Positions 17,324-26,094 of a stretch of 64,000 nt of DNA are shown here, one piece after another. The stretch covers positions 9,312-73,311 of the forward strand of contig CAJUTH010000013.1 in the NCBI GenBank assembly GCA_910589275.1, written 5' to 3'. A program made the translations under genes and the position numbers. Origin of the DNA: an uncultured Dorea sp. (GTDB lineage Bacteria > Bacillota > Clostridia > Lachnospirales > Lachnospiraceae). The notes beneath the pieces were generated by a model. It was not told the origin of the DNA. It searched no databases and saw only the letters and a list, made by a program, of their open reading frames with translations. Within the stretch, counting starts at the first letter, position 1, and each line of letters starts with the position of its first letter.

Positions 17324-17350
17324 GTTACTGTGAACAGAGTGAACAGTAAC
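17324..17350. repeat. Copy A of a dispersed GTTACTGTTCAC-type repeat
   Basis: A 27-bp inverted repeat with ends GTTACTGT and ACAGTAAC around a GAACAGAGTGAAC core. Related copies sit at 25469-25491 and 26051-26073, always between genes. Confidence 0.6.
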
Positions 17351-17367
17351 GCTTTCTAGGGGATGCA

Positions 17368-18354
17368 CTATAACCGGAAGGAAAATATTTCCTCTAGAAG
17401 CTTTCTTTTTTCCTCTGTCTGGGTAACCGCTGTCTGAAATTTCTCTACATTCTTAACCGAAATCCATGCTTTATTTGACCGATAATAGGAACCTGTTATC
17501 TTCCAGAATTTTTCCGGATAAATAAATCTTACCTTTAAATATTCCATTTCCCGGTCGCTGATTGGCCGGATTGCACTGTATGCATTCAGCATACAGTCGC
17601 ATAAATGTACGTTCCATCCATGCTTTTCCATAGATTTTCGTAGAAAATAGTACAGATCCTCCACCTGTACGTTCCTCCGGAATTTCTCAAAATTGGTTGT
17701 TGCAATCCCGTCCGTCAGCATCAGTACATTGTGGTAATTATATTCTCCGTGCACAATGTGGCTATTTGCAACACTGTCCGAATACAGTTCGTCGTAGGCA
17801 GACGCCGCAAGCTCGCCGACCGCTGCGTCCGCCCATTCATACAGCGATTCATACTCTTTCAAAAACTGAAGTTCGAAGTCTCCTTTAACCGTTCTGTTCC
17901 GGACAAATTTACGCACCTTCCGAAGCTCTCTGTTATGGCTCTCATAGATATCCTTTAAATGAGATTCCTGAAAGATATATTCTTCCATCGGCATTACCAT
18001 AATTAGATGCAGTCTCGCCAGATTTTTTACCGCCCGCGACAGCTCTCTGCTTCTGCGGATATCACATTCCCTTCCATAATACCAGTGCTTAAGTAAATAC
18101 CGTCCGCCGTCCTCCGACACACTGATATAATTCCCTTCCGCATTTGGCAGAATCTGGTCTATTCCCGTATAGCCCGCTTCCTTCAATGCTTCTCCCATTT
18201 TATATAATGCAGGTACCCGTTTCTCGGAAATCCCCGCTTCCTTCAACAGAAATAACCCCTGTTCCGTATCACAAAAAAATGCACCTCTGGTCTTTCGGGT
18301 GCCCTTCACATTGACATCATACTGTTCCAGTACTTTCAGTTCATACTCTTGCAT
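17368..18354 (-). CDS. CotS-like spore coat kinase family protein
   Basis: APH/CotS-fold protein (328 aa from this start). A divergent protein-kinase-like layout is visible: a nucleotide-lobe Lys in LFLLKEA, then VHGEYNYHNVLM, which matches the catalytic HGDxxxxN motif with Asp replaced by Glu, and NFEKFRRNVQVEDLYYFLRK at the metal-binding site. Bacillus CotS is a coat component, and several Lachnospiraceae carry such genes near sporulation loci. An in-frame ATG at 18381 is possible; 18354 has the better upstream AGGGG. Confidence 0.8.
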   Translation of the reverse strand: MQEYELKVLEQYDVNVKGTRKTRGAFFCDTEQGLFLLKEAGISEKRVPALYKMGEALKEAGYTGIDQILPNAEGNYISVSEDGGRYLLKHWYYGRECDIRRSRELSRAVKNLARLHLIMVMPMEEYIFQESHLKDIYESHNRELRKVRKFVRNRTVKGDFELQFLKEYESLYEWADAAVGELAASAYDELYSDSVANSHIVHGEYNYHNVLMLTDGIATTNFEKFRRNVQVEDLYYFLRKSMEKHGWNVHLCDCMLNAYSAIRPISDREMEYLKVRFIYPEKFWKITGSYYRSNKAWISVKNVEKFQTAVTQTEEKRKLLEEIFSFRL

Positions 18355-18443
18355 AACCAAAACCCCTGCACCTTCATTCATCCGTTCTTTTCAATGTATG
18401 AGGGATAGGTGGGAATTATGCCCTTTAAATGCTGGGTTGTGTA

Positions 18444-18523
18444 CCCGTGCGCCTTAAGCAGTCAGGATACAGCAATACCGGGCGCCCGGTATTGCTGTAT
18501 CCTGACTGCTTAAGGCGCACGGG
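18444..18523. repeat. 80-bp perfect palindrome with no spacer
   Basis: Two 40-bp arms are exact reverse complements and meet at 18483/18484 (centre GGGCGCCC). The outer ends are CCCGTGCGCC and GGCGCACGGG. I checked every pair by hand. It lies between cca, which ends at 18614, and the CotS-like gene. There is no T-run, so it is not a standard terminator. Confidence 0.95.
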
Positions 18524-18613
18524 GAAGAATGGGCTCGGCCTCTCGTTACGGCTATATTATAGCAAGTATTATGGCTATGTTATGGCTGCTGTATACTGGT
18601 CCATGTGTAGGAG

Positions 18614-19945
18614 TCAGTCTCTAAGTGATCTGACATGTTTTAGGAGTTTTTCCTTTGTATTGAGTTCTGGGTTTTCTATTACCAGTTCGAGAAGATTGTT
18701 TAGGATCTCTCCAAGCTCTCTGCCTGGCTGTATACCGACGGCTATCAGGTCTTTGCCGGTGATGGCAAGGTCTTTTAGGGCAACGCACTGACCTGCGGCT
18801 GTTATCTCACGATACAGGGTTTCTATACCGTCTATATCTGCCAGCTTTTCTTTTCTCTGATAACCGCTCTGGGCCAGCACGTCCGCCCGGCGCACTTCCA
18901 GATACAGGGGAAACAGTTCTTCCCCAATCTTGTTCATTGCCCGTCTTACGTTCCTTGCCGTTACCGGCATGCGGTAATCATGGTAGTATACCAGCTTTCC
19001 TACGCTGTGCAGCGTAGCGTTGTCGAATTTCAGCCTCCGCATAATTTCTTCCGCCAGCTTTTTACTTACCTCGGCGTGACCTTTAAAATGAGCGATCCCT
19101 GATTCGTCAACGGTCTTTTTCAAGGGCTTTCCCAGATCATGGAACAGCATCGTGAGACGAAGTATCCGGTCGCTGCGGACGTTCTGCAATGTATGCAGGA
19201 TATGCTCTCCTACCGTATACATATGGTGCGGCGTTTCCTGCGTCGTCTCCATTGCCCGATCGAATTCCGGCAGAAATTCTCTTGTAATGCCAAGAGCATA
19301 TGCTTCCCTCAGCATGTCCGGCCGTGGGGACAGCAAGATCTTTATAAGCTCCGTCTGGATACGCTCGGCGCTGATGTTCTGAAGCGTTGAAGCAAGGAGC
19401 CGCATCGCCTCTCTGGTTTCTCCCTCAATCGTAAAACCGAGCTGAGCTGCGAAACGGACTCCTCGCAAAATCCGCAATGCGTCCTCGGAAAACCGCGAGA
19501 CGGCGTCACCCACACACAGGATGGTACCCTGTTCCAAATCTTTTAAGCCGCCAAAAATATCTGCCAGCCCGTCTTGCTCATTGTATGCCATGGCATTTAT
19601 GGTAAAATCCCGCCTGAGCAGGTCTTCCCGTAAATTACGCACGAACGTAACCTGAGACGGATGGCGGCTGTCCTCGTATTTTCCATCTACCCGGTAGGTC
19701 GTCACTTCAAAGCCCTCCCGGTCAAGCAGCACTGTAACTGTACCGTGCTCGATCCCTGTATCAAAGGTATGGGGAAACAATGCCTTCGTCTCCTCCGGCA
19801 TGGCGGAGGTGGTAATATCCCAGTCCTCCGGCGTTCTTCCCAGAAGGCAGTCCCGGACGCAGCCCCCTACGGCATACGCCTCATACCCGTGAGCCTGCAG
19901 GGTGTGGATAATCGTATTTACTTTATCTGGCAGTTCAATCCTCAT
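18614..19945 (-). CDS. cca: CCA tRNA nucleotidyltransferase with HD domain
   Basis: Adds or repairs the 3' CCA of tRNAs (443 aa). The nucleotidyltransferase motif is YAVGGCVRDCLLGRTPEDWDITT, with LRRDFTINAMAYNEQDGLADIFGG after it. An HD domain (LFHDLGKPLKKT) occupies the middle, suggesting the phosphatase-bearing form. The ribosome-binding site GGGGGGAG is supplied by the end of a decayed methyltransferase fragment directly upstream. Confidence 0.95.
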   Translation of the reverse strand: MRIELPDKVNTIIHTLQAHGYEAYAVGGCVRDCLLGRTPEDWDITTSAMPEETKALFPHTFDTGIEHGTVTVLLDREGFEVTTYRVDGKYEDSRHPSQVTFVRNLREDLLRRDFTINAMAYNEQDGLADIFGGLKDLEQGTILCVGDAVSRFSEDALRILRGVRFAAQLGFTIEGETREAMRLLASTLQNISAERIQTELIKILLSPRPDMLREAYALGITREFLPEFDRAMETTQETPHHMYTVGEHILHTLQNVRSDRILRLTMLFHDLGKPLKKTVDESGIAHFKGHAEVSKKLAEEIMRRLKFDNATLHSVGKLVYYHDYRMPVTARNVRRAMNKIGEELFPLYLEVRRADVLAQSGYQRKEKLADIDGIETLYREITAAGQCVALKDLAITGKDLIAVGIQPGRELGEILNNLLELVIENPELNTKEKLLKHVRSLRD

Positions 19946-19948
19946 CTC

Positions 19949-20143
19949 TTAACTCCCCCCTGTTCCTTCAACTTCTTTATTCATGTCGAAAACCGCATGG
20001 GCAGTTGTTCCTGAACCTGCAAAAGAATCAAGTACATAATCATTTGCTCCCGTACATAACTGTAAAATAAGTTCGATTAACTCATGTAGTTTCGGTGTAA
20101 TTTTCCCTTCAAACCTTGGAAGCAAAGATTCGCGGCTCCGCTT
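19949..20143 (-). pseudogene. Remnant of a site-specific DNA methyltransferase (type III Mod-like)
   Basis: A stop-to-stop reading frame of 64 codons without a proper start. It reads through ITPKLHELIELILQL and then NDYVLDSFAGSGTTAHAVFD, the SAM-binding motif I of beta-class N6-adenine methyltransferases such as type III Mod, and ends TAA 4 nt before the cca start. A full Mod is around 600 aa, so this is the C-terminal scar of a lost gene. It lies next to the intact restriction-modification pair. Confidence 0.8.
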
Positions 20144-20184
20144 TTATGAATGTTTTTTAATCAAGTTTTTTAATACATCCACGC

Positions 20185-20835
20185 TTACATAATGCTTGAA
20201 TAGTCTGAAAATATATGACACAACTCAACCTCTCCCGACTGTATCTGATAAATACATCTATAACTTTCTGCCACACAATTACTATCTATAAATTCAAAGT
20301 TCCCATGCATATGTTTATCTGATTCTGTATTCTGAATTTTTTCAATGAGTTTGGCATTCGCTGATATATCAATCTTTTTCACAACAAATCCAAGCATTAT
20401 ATTTTTACCATAATAAGAAGAATATTTTTGCGTAATAAATCTGGCAATGCCCTTCTTTACATATTTTTTATTCAAATCCGCCGTTCCATCAAGCCTCTTG
20501 CATTCGATAACATAATATGCATCTTCTTTTTCAAAATCATTTTTCAAAAGAATACGGATATCTACTCTGCCAATATGTTTCCCATCTCCGACATAGTTCT
20601 CTGGTATCTCAAGATCAAATCTATAATCCGACATACCATAAACATTCTTTTGCTTTTTCATATATTCTTCAAGCATGATGCTTCTGATTTTGTTCTCATC
20701 ATTTGGCATCTTTAATCGTTTATTTTCATAATCCTCCACAACCAATTCGCATATTTTGAAAATATACTCCGTAATTTTGTCAAAATCTGCCTGATATAAC
20801 GCCTCTAATATTTCTTTATTAAATATTCCGCCCAT
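20185..20835 (-). CDS. Putative PD-(D/E)XK restriction endonuclease partner of the adjacent methylase
   Basis: Uncharacterised 216-aa protein. A restriction-endonuclease signature is visible: E56 in an N-terminal helix, D92 in GRVDIRIL, and the E111-C-K113 strand in YYVIECKRLDG, followed by RFITQKYSSYYG with a Gln 5 residues before Tyr. This fits a PD-(D/E)XK core. Its ATG overlaps the methylase stop (TGATG), so the two are translationally coupled. Strongly AT-rich compared with cca and proS. The function as the cutting subunit is inferred from fold and context. Confidence 0.7.
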   Translation of the reverse strand: MGGIFNKEILEALYQADFDKITEYIFKICELVVEDYENKRLKMPNDENKIRSIMLEEYMKKQKNVYGMSDYRFDLEIPENYVGDGKHIGRVDIRILLKNDFEKEDAYYVIECKRLDGTADLNKKYVKKGIARFITQKYSSYYGKNIMLGFVVKKIDISANAKLIEKIQNTESDKHMHGNFEFIDSNCVAESYRCIYQIQSGEVELCHIFSDYSSIM

Positions 20836-23720
20836 CAGCAGTCCTCCATCCCCAAGAGTACTGTATTTATGATTTTATGGCTATCCTTTATAGCCATGGC
20901 AGAATGCCAATTTTTAGCCTCTATCGGCTTTACAATTACAAACGATGATTCCGAAAATTCCACAATGTTTTTCGTCTGAAAAAAGCAGTCATTCAACTGA
21001 TAAATCATAAAATCAGTCAGCAGCTCCATATCACCGTCTATACTATCAACTACACAGATTTTCTCAGGTTTCTTCTCGAAAGAGAGTTCTACTTGCAAAG
21101 CAGCAAATTTACCTTTTATGTCTGGGTAAATGGTTATCATATAATAGACATTGCTTTTTTCAAAATGTTCGTCCCACATCCCTGCTAATATTGACGCATA
21201 CTTTTTCATCATTTTTATATCACACTTTTTCTCCTTGTAAGTTCCACAAAGCATAGGAATTTGAAAAGCCAAAGCATAATCAACAAAGTAGTTATCTTTC
21301 AAACCATACATTTTCAAAACACATTGATTGATACGATTCTGTAATTCATCCATCGATTTGTTCCAATTTTTCTTTTGTATCGCTTGAACCAATTCAACAA
21401 GTTCTTCGCTATATGCATATGGATAATCTGCTAACTCGTCCAAAAAAACCTGCTCTCTTTCTATTCCCGCCGAAGATCCTAACATTAAATTAAGATAGGA
21501 AAACAAGGAAGAATTAAGTAACCCACATAGATTTAACAAGACTTTTTTTTCGTTTTCTGAACCTTTTATGCAATTTATTGTTTCCCTGTAAAGGAAATCT
21601 TTTTCCGTATATACCGCCCTTATAGAATAATCCGCGCAATCCAGCCCCTTTTTGAAAAGGACATAAGGAGCCTTATATATCTCTGGATTCCTTGGACGAT
21701 GGATTTTGCTTTTACAAAAAGTTGAACATGCATTTTCATTAAGATAAAAATGATCTATGGAGCCTTCCGAATCCAAAATATCTCTGCCTATCAAATGCGA
21801 AGAATCCTTTTTATCCCCATCATTATCCTGAAGGCCCTTTTTCATTACCAAATGATGCTGGGATGCGATATTTCTAATCGACTTAAAGTTTTCACGCATA
21901 CTGCTAAGCAATTCAAAATCCCAATATCCCCCATAGACAAGTACTTTCCATAAATCATCCTTTTCTAAAAGCAATGTCTGCTTTACATATTTGATATCGT
22001 CCGGTTCAATCATAATGATTCCAAATAACTTCAGATATTTATTAGGTTTCAAGCTTATATATTCCACTTTATGATTTGATGCACTTTTTTTGCATACAAA
22101 GGAAAGCACCGCTGCCGGAGCTATTGCACCTTTAAAAATTTGTTTTCTTACGGCTGAAATTTCTAACACTTGTTCCAGTTGTGTATCAATCAATAATCTT
22201 TTTCTTAGAGCTACTGACGGGCTCTTCCCTTTATATAATATTTTTGAAGGAATTACCAAACAACATTCCGTATCTTCACTCCCCATTTCCTGAGCTTTCA
22301 CCAAAAATGCTACGCTGATTTCTGCATTTTGTGCAACAACTTTTCTCTCGGCACAATATCTCTTATAATTCTCCTGTTTAACACTGCCCCAAGGGGGATT
22401 CCCTAAAATAAACTTATAATTTATACTTTCAATGGACTTCATTTTTTCTTCATCAAAAAAATCGCCAAAGAAAATATTTTCATTTTTTAATAAAGGCAGC
22501 TTAAATTTTTCCAAACTCTTAGGATCCTGATAATCAAAAAGCATAACATAAAGAGAGAAAATTGTAACATCTACCGCTTCCTCATTATAATCCACACCAT
22601 ATATATTTTCTTTCACTAATGCATTGATTTTTTCTTTGTCTTGCAAGTAACCGTTTCCGTCTGAATTTCGCTCTAATATCTTTTGAAGCGATTTCACCAA
22701 AAAAATACCCGAACCACAAGAAGGATCTAAAACTTTACACTCTTCTTCTTTAGCAAGATAACTCCCAACCGTTCGATTTACAATGTAATCTACTAAATAT
22801 TCCAGCGTATAAAAAGCCTTGTCGTTATTTTTCTTTTTTTTGCCCAGCAATATTTCATATATATTACTGATTAATTCAATTGGAATAATATTAAAATCAT
22901 AAAAAGGGAACAGGGACAACTGGCCTGTTTTCATTTCTTCTCTGGCTGTCAAGAAAGTATGTAACACTGCGAGAGACTCCTCTGTTAGTTCTTCCTTTTC
23001 CTTCTGTTCGTCCATTTCAAATAAATTACCATTGAATCTTTCTTTTAAATATTTAATTAATTCCAAGAAGTCATCTTTGCTTTGAATAATGTTTAGAAAT
23101 ATTTCCTGCGATTTTTTAACATGATCGTCAAGTCCCATATATCCAATGCTAATGCCGCGGTCAATCAAATACCGAATAAAAAGAATCCTCAGCATTAGCT
23201 TATTTGCAAAGGAAATTCTATATTCATCTTTCAGTTTTTTGGTAATGTATCTAAGATTTTCAATTAAAAATTCATTCAAATTCTTTTTGCCCATACTCTT
23301 TTCATAAAGATCCAAGGACAAACTATTTGTCACATTCCAATATGAAAATTCTTTCTTTTCATCACACTGACTCAAATTATAGGAAACAATATCTTTTAAC
23401 CTGATCTTTTTATCTATGCCTAAATCCATGTTTTTTCCATTATAAACTTTAATAAAGTTTCCTTCATCAGAAATTACAACCGGCACCTGTGCATTCCATA
23501 TCTTTCCATGAAGATCCACACCCAATCTAGTGTTTAAATCATCAAAAAAAACTACTAATGCACTGCCGTCTATGATATAAGCAGCATAAGGAGCTAATTC
23601 GAACAAAACTTTTCTATCGTGCCGCGACAAATCAATACATTTATCAATATCTGATAAATAGAATAATTTATCTGAGTTATGATATCCTAATTTCTGTATG
23701 ACCATTTCGATCGTCCGCAT
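20835..23720 (-). CDS. Eco57I-like N6-adenine DNA methylase, large subunit of a restriction-modification system
   Basis: A 961-aa protein. After a long N-terminal domain come motif X (FYTLEYLVDYIVNRT, about 303), SAM motif I (LDPSCGSGIFLVK, 331-343) and catalytic motif IV (NPPWG, 441-445). The region after about 600 is probably the target-recognition domain. I see no clear nuclease motif in its own N-terminus; the coupled downstream gene supplies one. RBS GGGGGCGG precedes the ATG. Low GC and position between two housekeeping genes indicate horizontal transfer. Confidence 0.85.
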   Translation of the reverse strand: MRTIEMVIQKLGYHNSDKLFYLSDIDKCIDLSRHDRKVLFELAPYAAYIIDGSALVVFFDDLNTRLGVDLHGKIWNAQVPVVISDEGNFIKVYNGKNMDLGIDKKIRLKDIVSYNLSQCDEKKEFSYWNVTNSLSLDLYEKSMGKKNLNEFLIENLRYITKKLKDEYRISFANKLMLRILFIRYLIDRGISIGYMGLDDHVKKSQEIFLNIIQSKDDFLELIKYLKERFNGNLFEMDEQKEKEELTEESLAVLHTFLTAREEMKTGQLSLFPFYDFNIIPIELISNIYEILLGKKKKNNDKAFYTLEYLVDYIVNRTVGSYLAKEEECKVLDPSCGSGIFLVKSLQKILERNSDGNGYLQDKEKINALVKENIYGVDYNEEAVDVTIFSLYVMLFDYQDPKSLEKFKLPLLKNENIFFGDFFDEEKMKSIESINYKFILGNPPWGSVKQENYKRYCAERKVVAQNAEISVAFLVKAQEMGSEDTECCLVIPSKILYKGKSPSVALRKRLLIDTQLEQVLEISAVRKQIFKGAIAPAAVLSFVCKKSASNHKVEYISLKPNKYLKLFGIIMIEPDDIKYVKQTLLLEKDDLWKVLVYGGYWDFELLSSMRENFKSIRNIASQHHLVMKKGLQDNDGDKKDSSHLIGRDILDSEGSIDHFYLNENACSTFCKSKIHRPRNPEIYKAPYVLFKKGLDCADYSIRAVYTEKDFLYRETINCIKGSENEKKVLLNLCGLLNSSLFSYLNLMLGSSAGIEREQVFLDELADYPYAYSEELVELVQAIQKKNWNKSMDELQNRINQCVLKMYGLKDNYFVDYALAFQIPMLCGTYKEKKCDIKMMKKYASILAGMWDEHFEKSNVYYMITIYPDIKGKFAALQVELSFEKKPEKICVVDSIDGDMELLTDFMIYQLNDCFFQTKNIVEFSESSFVIVKPIEAKNWHSAMAIKDSHKIINTVLLGMEDC

Positions 23721-23885
23721 TTCACCGCCCCCTTATTCCTCGAAAAACTCTTACATAAGAATATATTACCATATATGCTGTCCCATAATCTGGTCTCATA
23801 GTATCATTCTTCCCAAACCTCCGCTTACATAGCGCTATTTTTTCTTTATTATATACAAAAAGCATTCATAACTCAAGAATTGCAG

Positions 23886-23933
23886 CAAAAAAACGGCAAG
23901 CCAAAGCACCCCGCTTCCTGCCCGCCGTTTTAT
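23886..23933 (-). terminator. Terminator after proS
   Basis: On minus, AAAACGGC pairs with GCCGTTTT around a GC-rich interior and ends in seven T. It lies about 50 nt after the proS stop. Confidence 0.75.
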
Positions 23934-23982
23934 TCTTTTTCCGTCTGCCAAAGGGACACGCCCCTTGTACACCGAGAGTATC

Positions 23983-25422
23983 TTAGTAGGACTTGCCCCA
24001 ATATGCCATATGCTTCGCAGGCTTGCCGCACCAGATACATTTGTCTGAAATAAAATCCTCGTCCTCGATCAGACATCTAGTTGCCGCGCCGCCGGTCACA
24101 TACTTCACTTCGCCTTCACACTCCGGATCGCCGCACCAGCACGCTTTCACGAAACCTCTGCTGGCCGTGAATTTCTCTTTCATCTCATCCAGCGTTGTCG
24201 CCGTATAGATATGGCTGTTCAAAAATTCCTCCGCCTTCTTATACATATCCTGCTGGATCGTCTCTAAGATATCCCGAAGCTTTCCGGCAATCTCATCCAG
24301 AGAAACCACGATCTTCTCGCGGGTATCGCGGCGGACTACTATTACCTGATTCTTCTCAATATCCTTCGGCCCGATCTCAATACGAGTAGGAATGCCAAGC
24401 ATCTCCTGCTCAGAGAACTTCCATCCCGGACTCTTCTCGGAATCATCAATCTTCACACGATAGCCGGCTTTCTTCAGCTCATCCAGCAGCGCATAAGCTC
24501 TGTCAAGCACGCCTTCCTTATGCTGTGCAACCGGAATCACGCGGCACTCTACCGGCGCTACGTGCGGAGGAAGAACCAATCCGTCATCGTCGCCATGAAC
24601 CATAATAAGCGCTCCGATACTTCTGGTAGACCATCCCCATGAGGTCTCATATACGCTGTGAAGCTCATTGTTCTTATCCACGTATTTTATATCAAATGCA
24701 TCCGGGAAACCGCTTCCGAAGAAATGGCTGGTCGCAGACTGCAGCGCCTTGCCGTCGTGCATCAGCGCCTCGATGGTGTAGGTATCCTGCGCTCCGGCAA
24801 ACTTCTCGTGCTCTGCTTTTCTTCCGGATACGAATGGAATCGCCAGCGTCTCCTTATAGCAGTCCTCATACACATGAAGCATCTGAATCGTACGCTCCTC
24901 CGCTTCCTCATAGGTAGCATGGATGGTATGTCCCTCCTGCCACAAGAACTCTCTGGAACGTAAGAAAGGTCTTGTGGTCTTCTCCCAGCGAAGTACGGAA
25001 TTCCACTGGTTCCATACCTTTGGAAGATCTCTGTAAGACTTTACGGTCCTTGCCCACAGATCACAGAACAAAGTTTCTGACGTAGGACGAATACAGAGCC
25101 TCTCCTGAAGCCTTTCCATACCGCCGTGGGTAACCCACGCAACCTCCGGCGCAAAACCGTCTACATGATCCGCCTCCTTCTCCAAAAGAGATTCCGGAAT
25201 CAGCAGCGGAAGCGATACGTTCTCTACTCCGGTCTCTTTAAATCTTCTGTCCAGATCCGCCTGAATCAGCTCCCAGATCGCATATCCGTTTGGGAGGTAG
25301 TTTAAGCATCCCTTTACGCTTGAATAATCACACAATTCTGCTTCGCGTACCACATCCGTATACCACTGAGCAAAATTCTCGTCGCGGGATGTGATATTTT
25401 TTACCATTTTTTCCTTTGCCAT
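23983..25422 (-). CDS. proS: Prolyl-tRNA synthetase, archaeal/eukaryotic type
   Basis: Class II synthetase charging tRNA-Pro (479 aa). Motif 2 is visible around WEKTTRPFLRSREFLWQEGHT and the active-site RPTSE is present. There is no bacterial editing insertion. A C-terminal zinc-type domain (CWCGDPECEGE ... CIWCGKP) and final Tyr mark the archaeal-type ProRS found in many Clostridia. Start 25422 has AAAAGGAG upstream. Controlled by the T-box riboswitch about 230 nt upstream. Confidence 0.95.
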   Translation of the reverse strand: MAKEKMVKNITSRDENFAQWYTDVVREAELCDYSSVKGCLNYLPNGYAIWELIQADLDRRFKETGVENVSLPLLIPESLLEKEADHVDGFAPEVAWVTHGGMERLQERLCIRPTSETLFCDLWARTVKSYRDLPKVWNQWNSVLRWEKTTRPFLRSREFLWQEGHTIHATYEEAEERTIQMLHVYEDCYKETLAIPFVSGRKAEHEKFAGAQDTYTIEALMHDGKALQSATSHFFGSGFPDAFDIKYVDKNNELHSVYETSWGWSTRSIGALIMVHGDDDGLVLPPHVAPVECRVIPVAQHKEGVLDRAYALLDELKKAGYRVKIDDSEKSPGWKFSEQEMLGIPTRIEIGPKDIEKNQVIVVRRDTREKIVVSLDEIAGKLRDILETIQQDMYKKAEEFLNSHIYTATTLDEMKEKFTASRGFVKACWCGDPECEGEVKYVTGGAATRCLIEDEDFISDKCIWCGKPAKHMAYWGKSY

Positions 25423-25465
25423 GTCTTTTTCTCCTTTTCCTTTCATTTTCCGCAAGGCCCTTGCC

Positions 25466-25602
25466 CGTGTTACTGTTCACTCCGTTCACAGCAGCCTTCG
25501 CAAATCCATTTAAAATTCGCTCCGCGAATAGGATTTGCTCACACCTGAATCATATTCTTACGTACTTTGCAGTAAATGCAAAGTACTGTGTGAACAGCAC
25601 AT
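25466..25602. repeat. Composite palindromic element in the proS leader (copy B of the dispersed repeat)
   Basis: Starts with GTTACTGTTCACTCCGTTCA at 25469, followed by the hairpin GCAAATCC/GGATTTGC with an inner ATTCGC/GCGAAT, then GTACTTTGCA/TGCAAAGTAC, and ends CTGTGTGAACAG. It carries no ORF, so it looks like a MITE- or REP-like insertion lying between the T-box terminator and the proS ribosome-binding site. A segment like its right half recurs at 49302-49333. Confidence 0.55.
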
Positions 25603-25647
25603 CTCACAGGAAATATTATTCCGGCGGATTTTTCTAAAAAATCTCCA

Positions 25648-25925
25648 AAGAAAAACCGCCACACATTCCTGCTCCCAAAGGGACCGAAACGCTCGGCGGT
25701 ACCACCCTAATTAACTGCAGCCTCCTGCAGTTCGCTCATACAATCGTTAACGCCGATACTACGCCGCACTTTCATGCAGCGGCTCCAAGGCAGGTTCGCC
25801 TGGTCTCCATCCGGAAATCTCTCAGCATGCGATCTCCTCTCTGTGGGACTTCCACCCGGGTACTATTCTCTTCATCGCCGATTCCGCTTTTTGTAACTAT
25901 CATTACAGGCGGATTTTTCGTTGAA
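25648..25925 (-). ncRNA. T-box riboswitch (proline) controlling proS
   Basis: The hallmark T-box sequence AATTAGGGTGGTACCGC is read on minus at 25712-25696. Upstream lies stem I with GATGAAGAGAATAGTA and AGAGAGGAGATCGC, and a specifier region GGCGAACCTGCC whose CCT (25794-25792) is a proline codon. The downstream terminator pairs ACCGCC with GGCGGT and ends in T5 near 25651. Uncharged tRNA-Pro would favour the antiterminator and proS expression. Confidence 0.92.
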
Positions 25926-26050
25926 AGTTATTCTACTGGAATCCCCTTCATTTGTCAAGGTAATTTTTTTAAAAAAATCTTGACAGCAGCCCCGAATTAT
26001 GGGAAATATTAAAGAGACAAAACAATTCCCGTTTTAAGAAGAAAATCAGG

Positions 26051-26073
26051 GTTACTGCGAACGGAGTAAACAG
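26051..26073. repeat. Copy C of the dispersed repeat
   Basis: GTTACTGCGAACGGAGTAAA followed by CAG, immediately before the ribosome-binding site of the RluA gene. Differs from copy A at a few positions. Confidence 0.5.
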
Positions 26074-26094
26074 CAATAATGCAGGAGGCATCTT

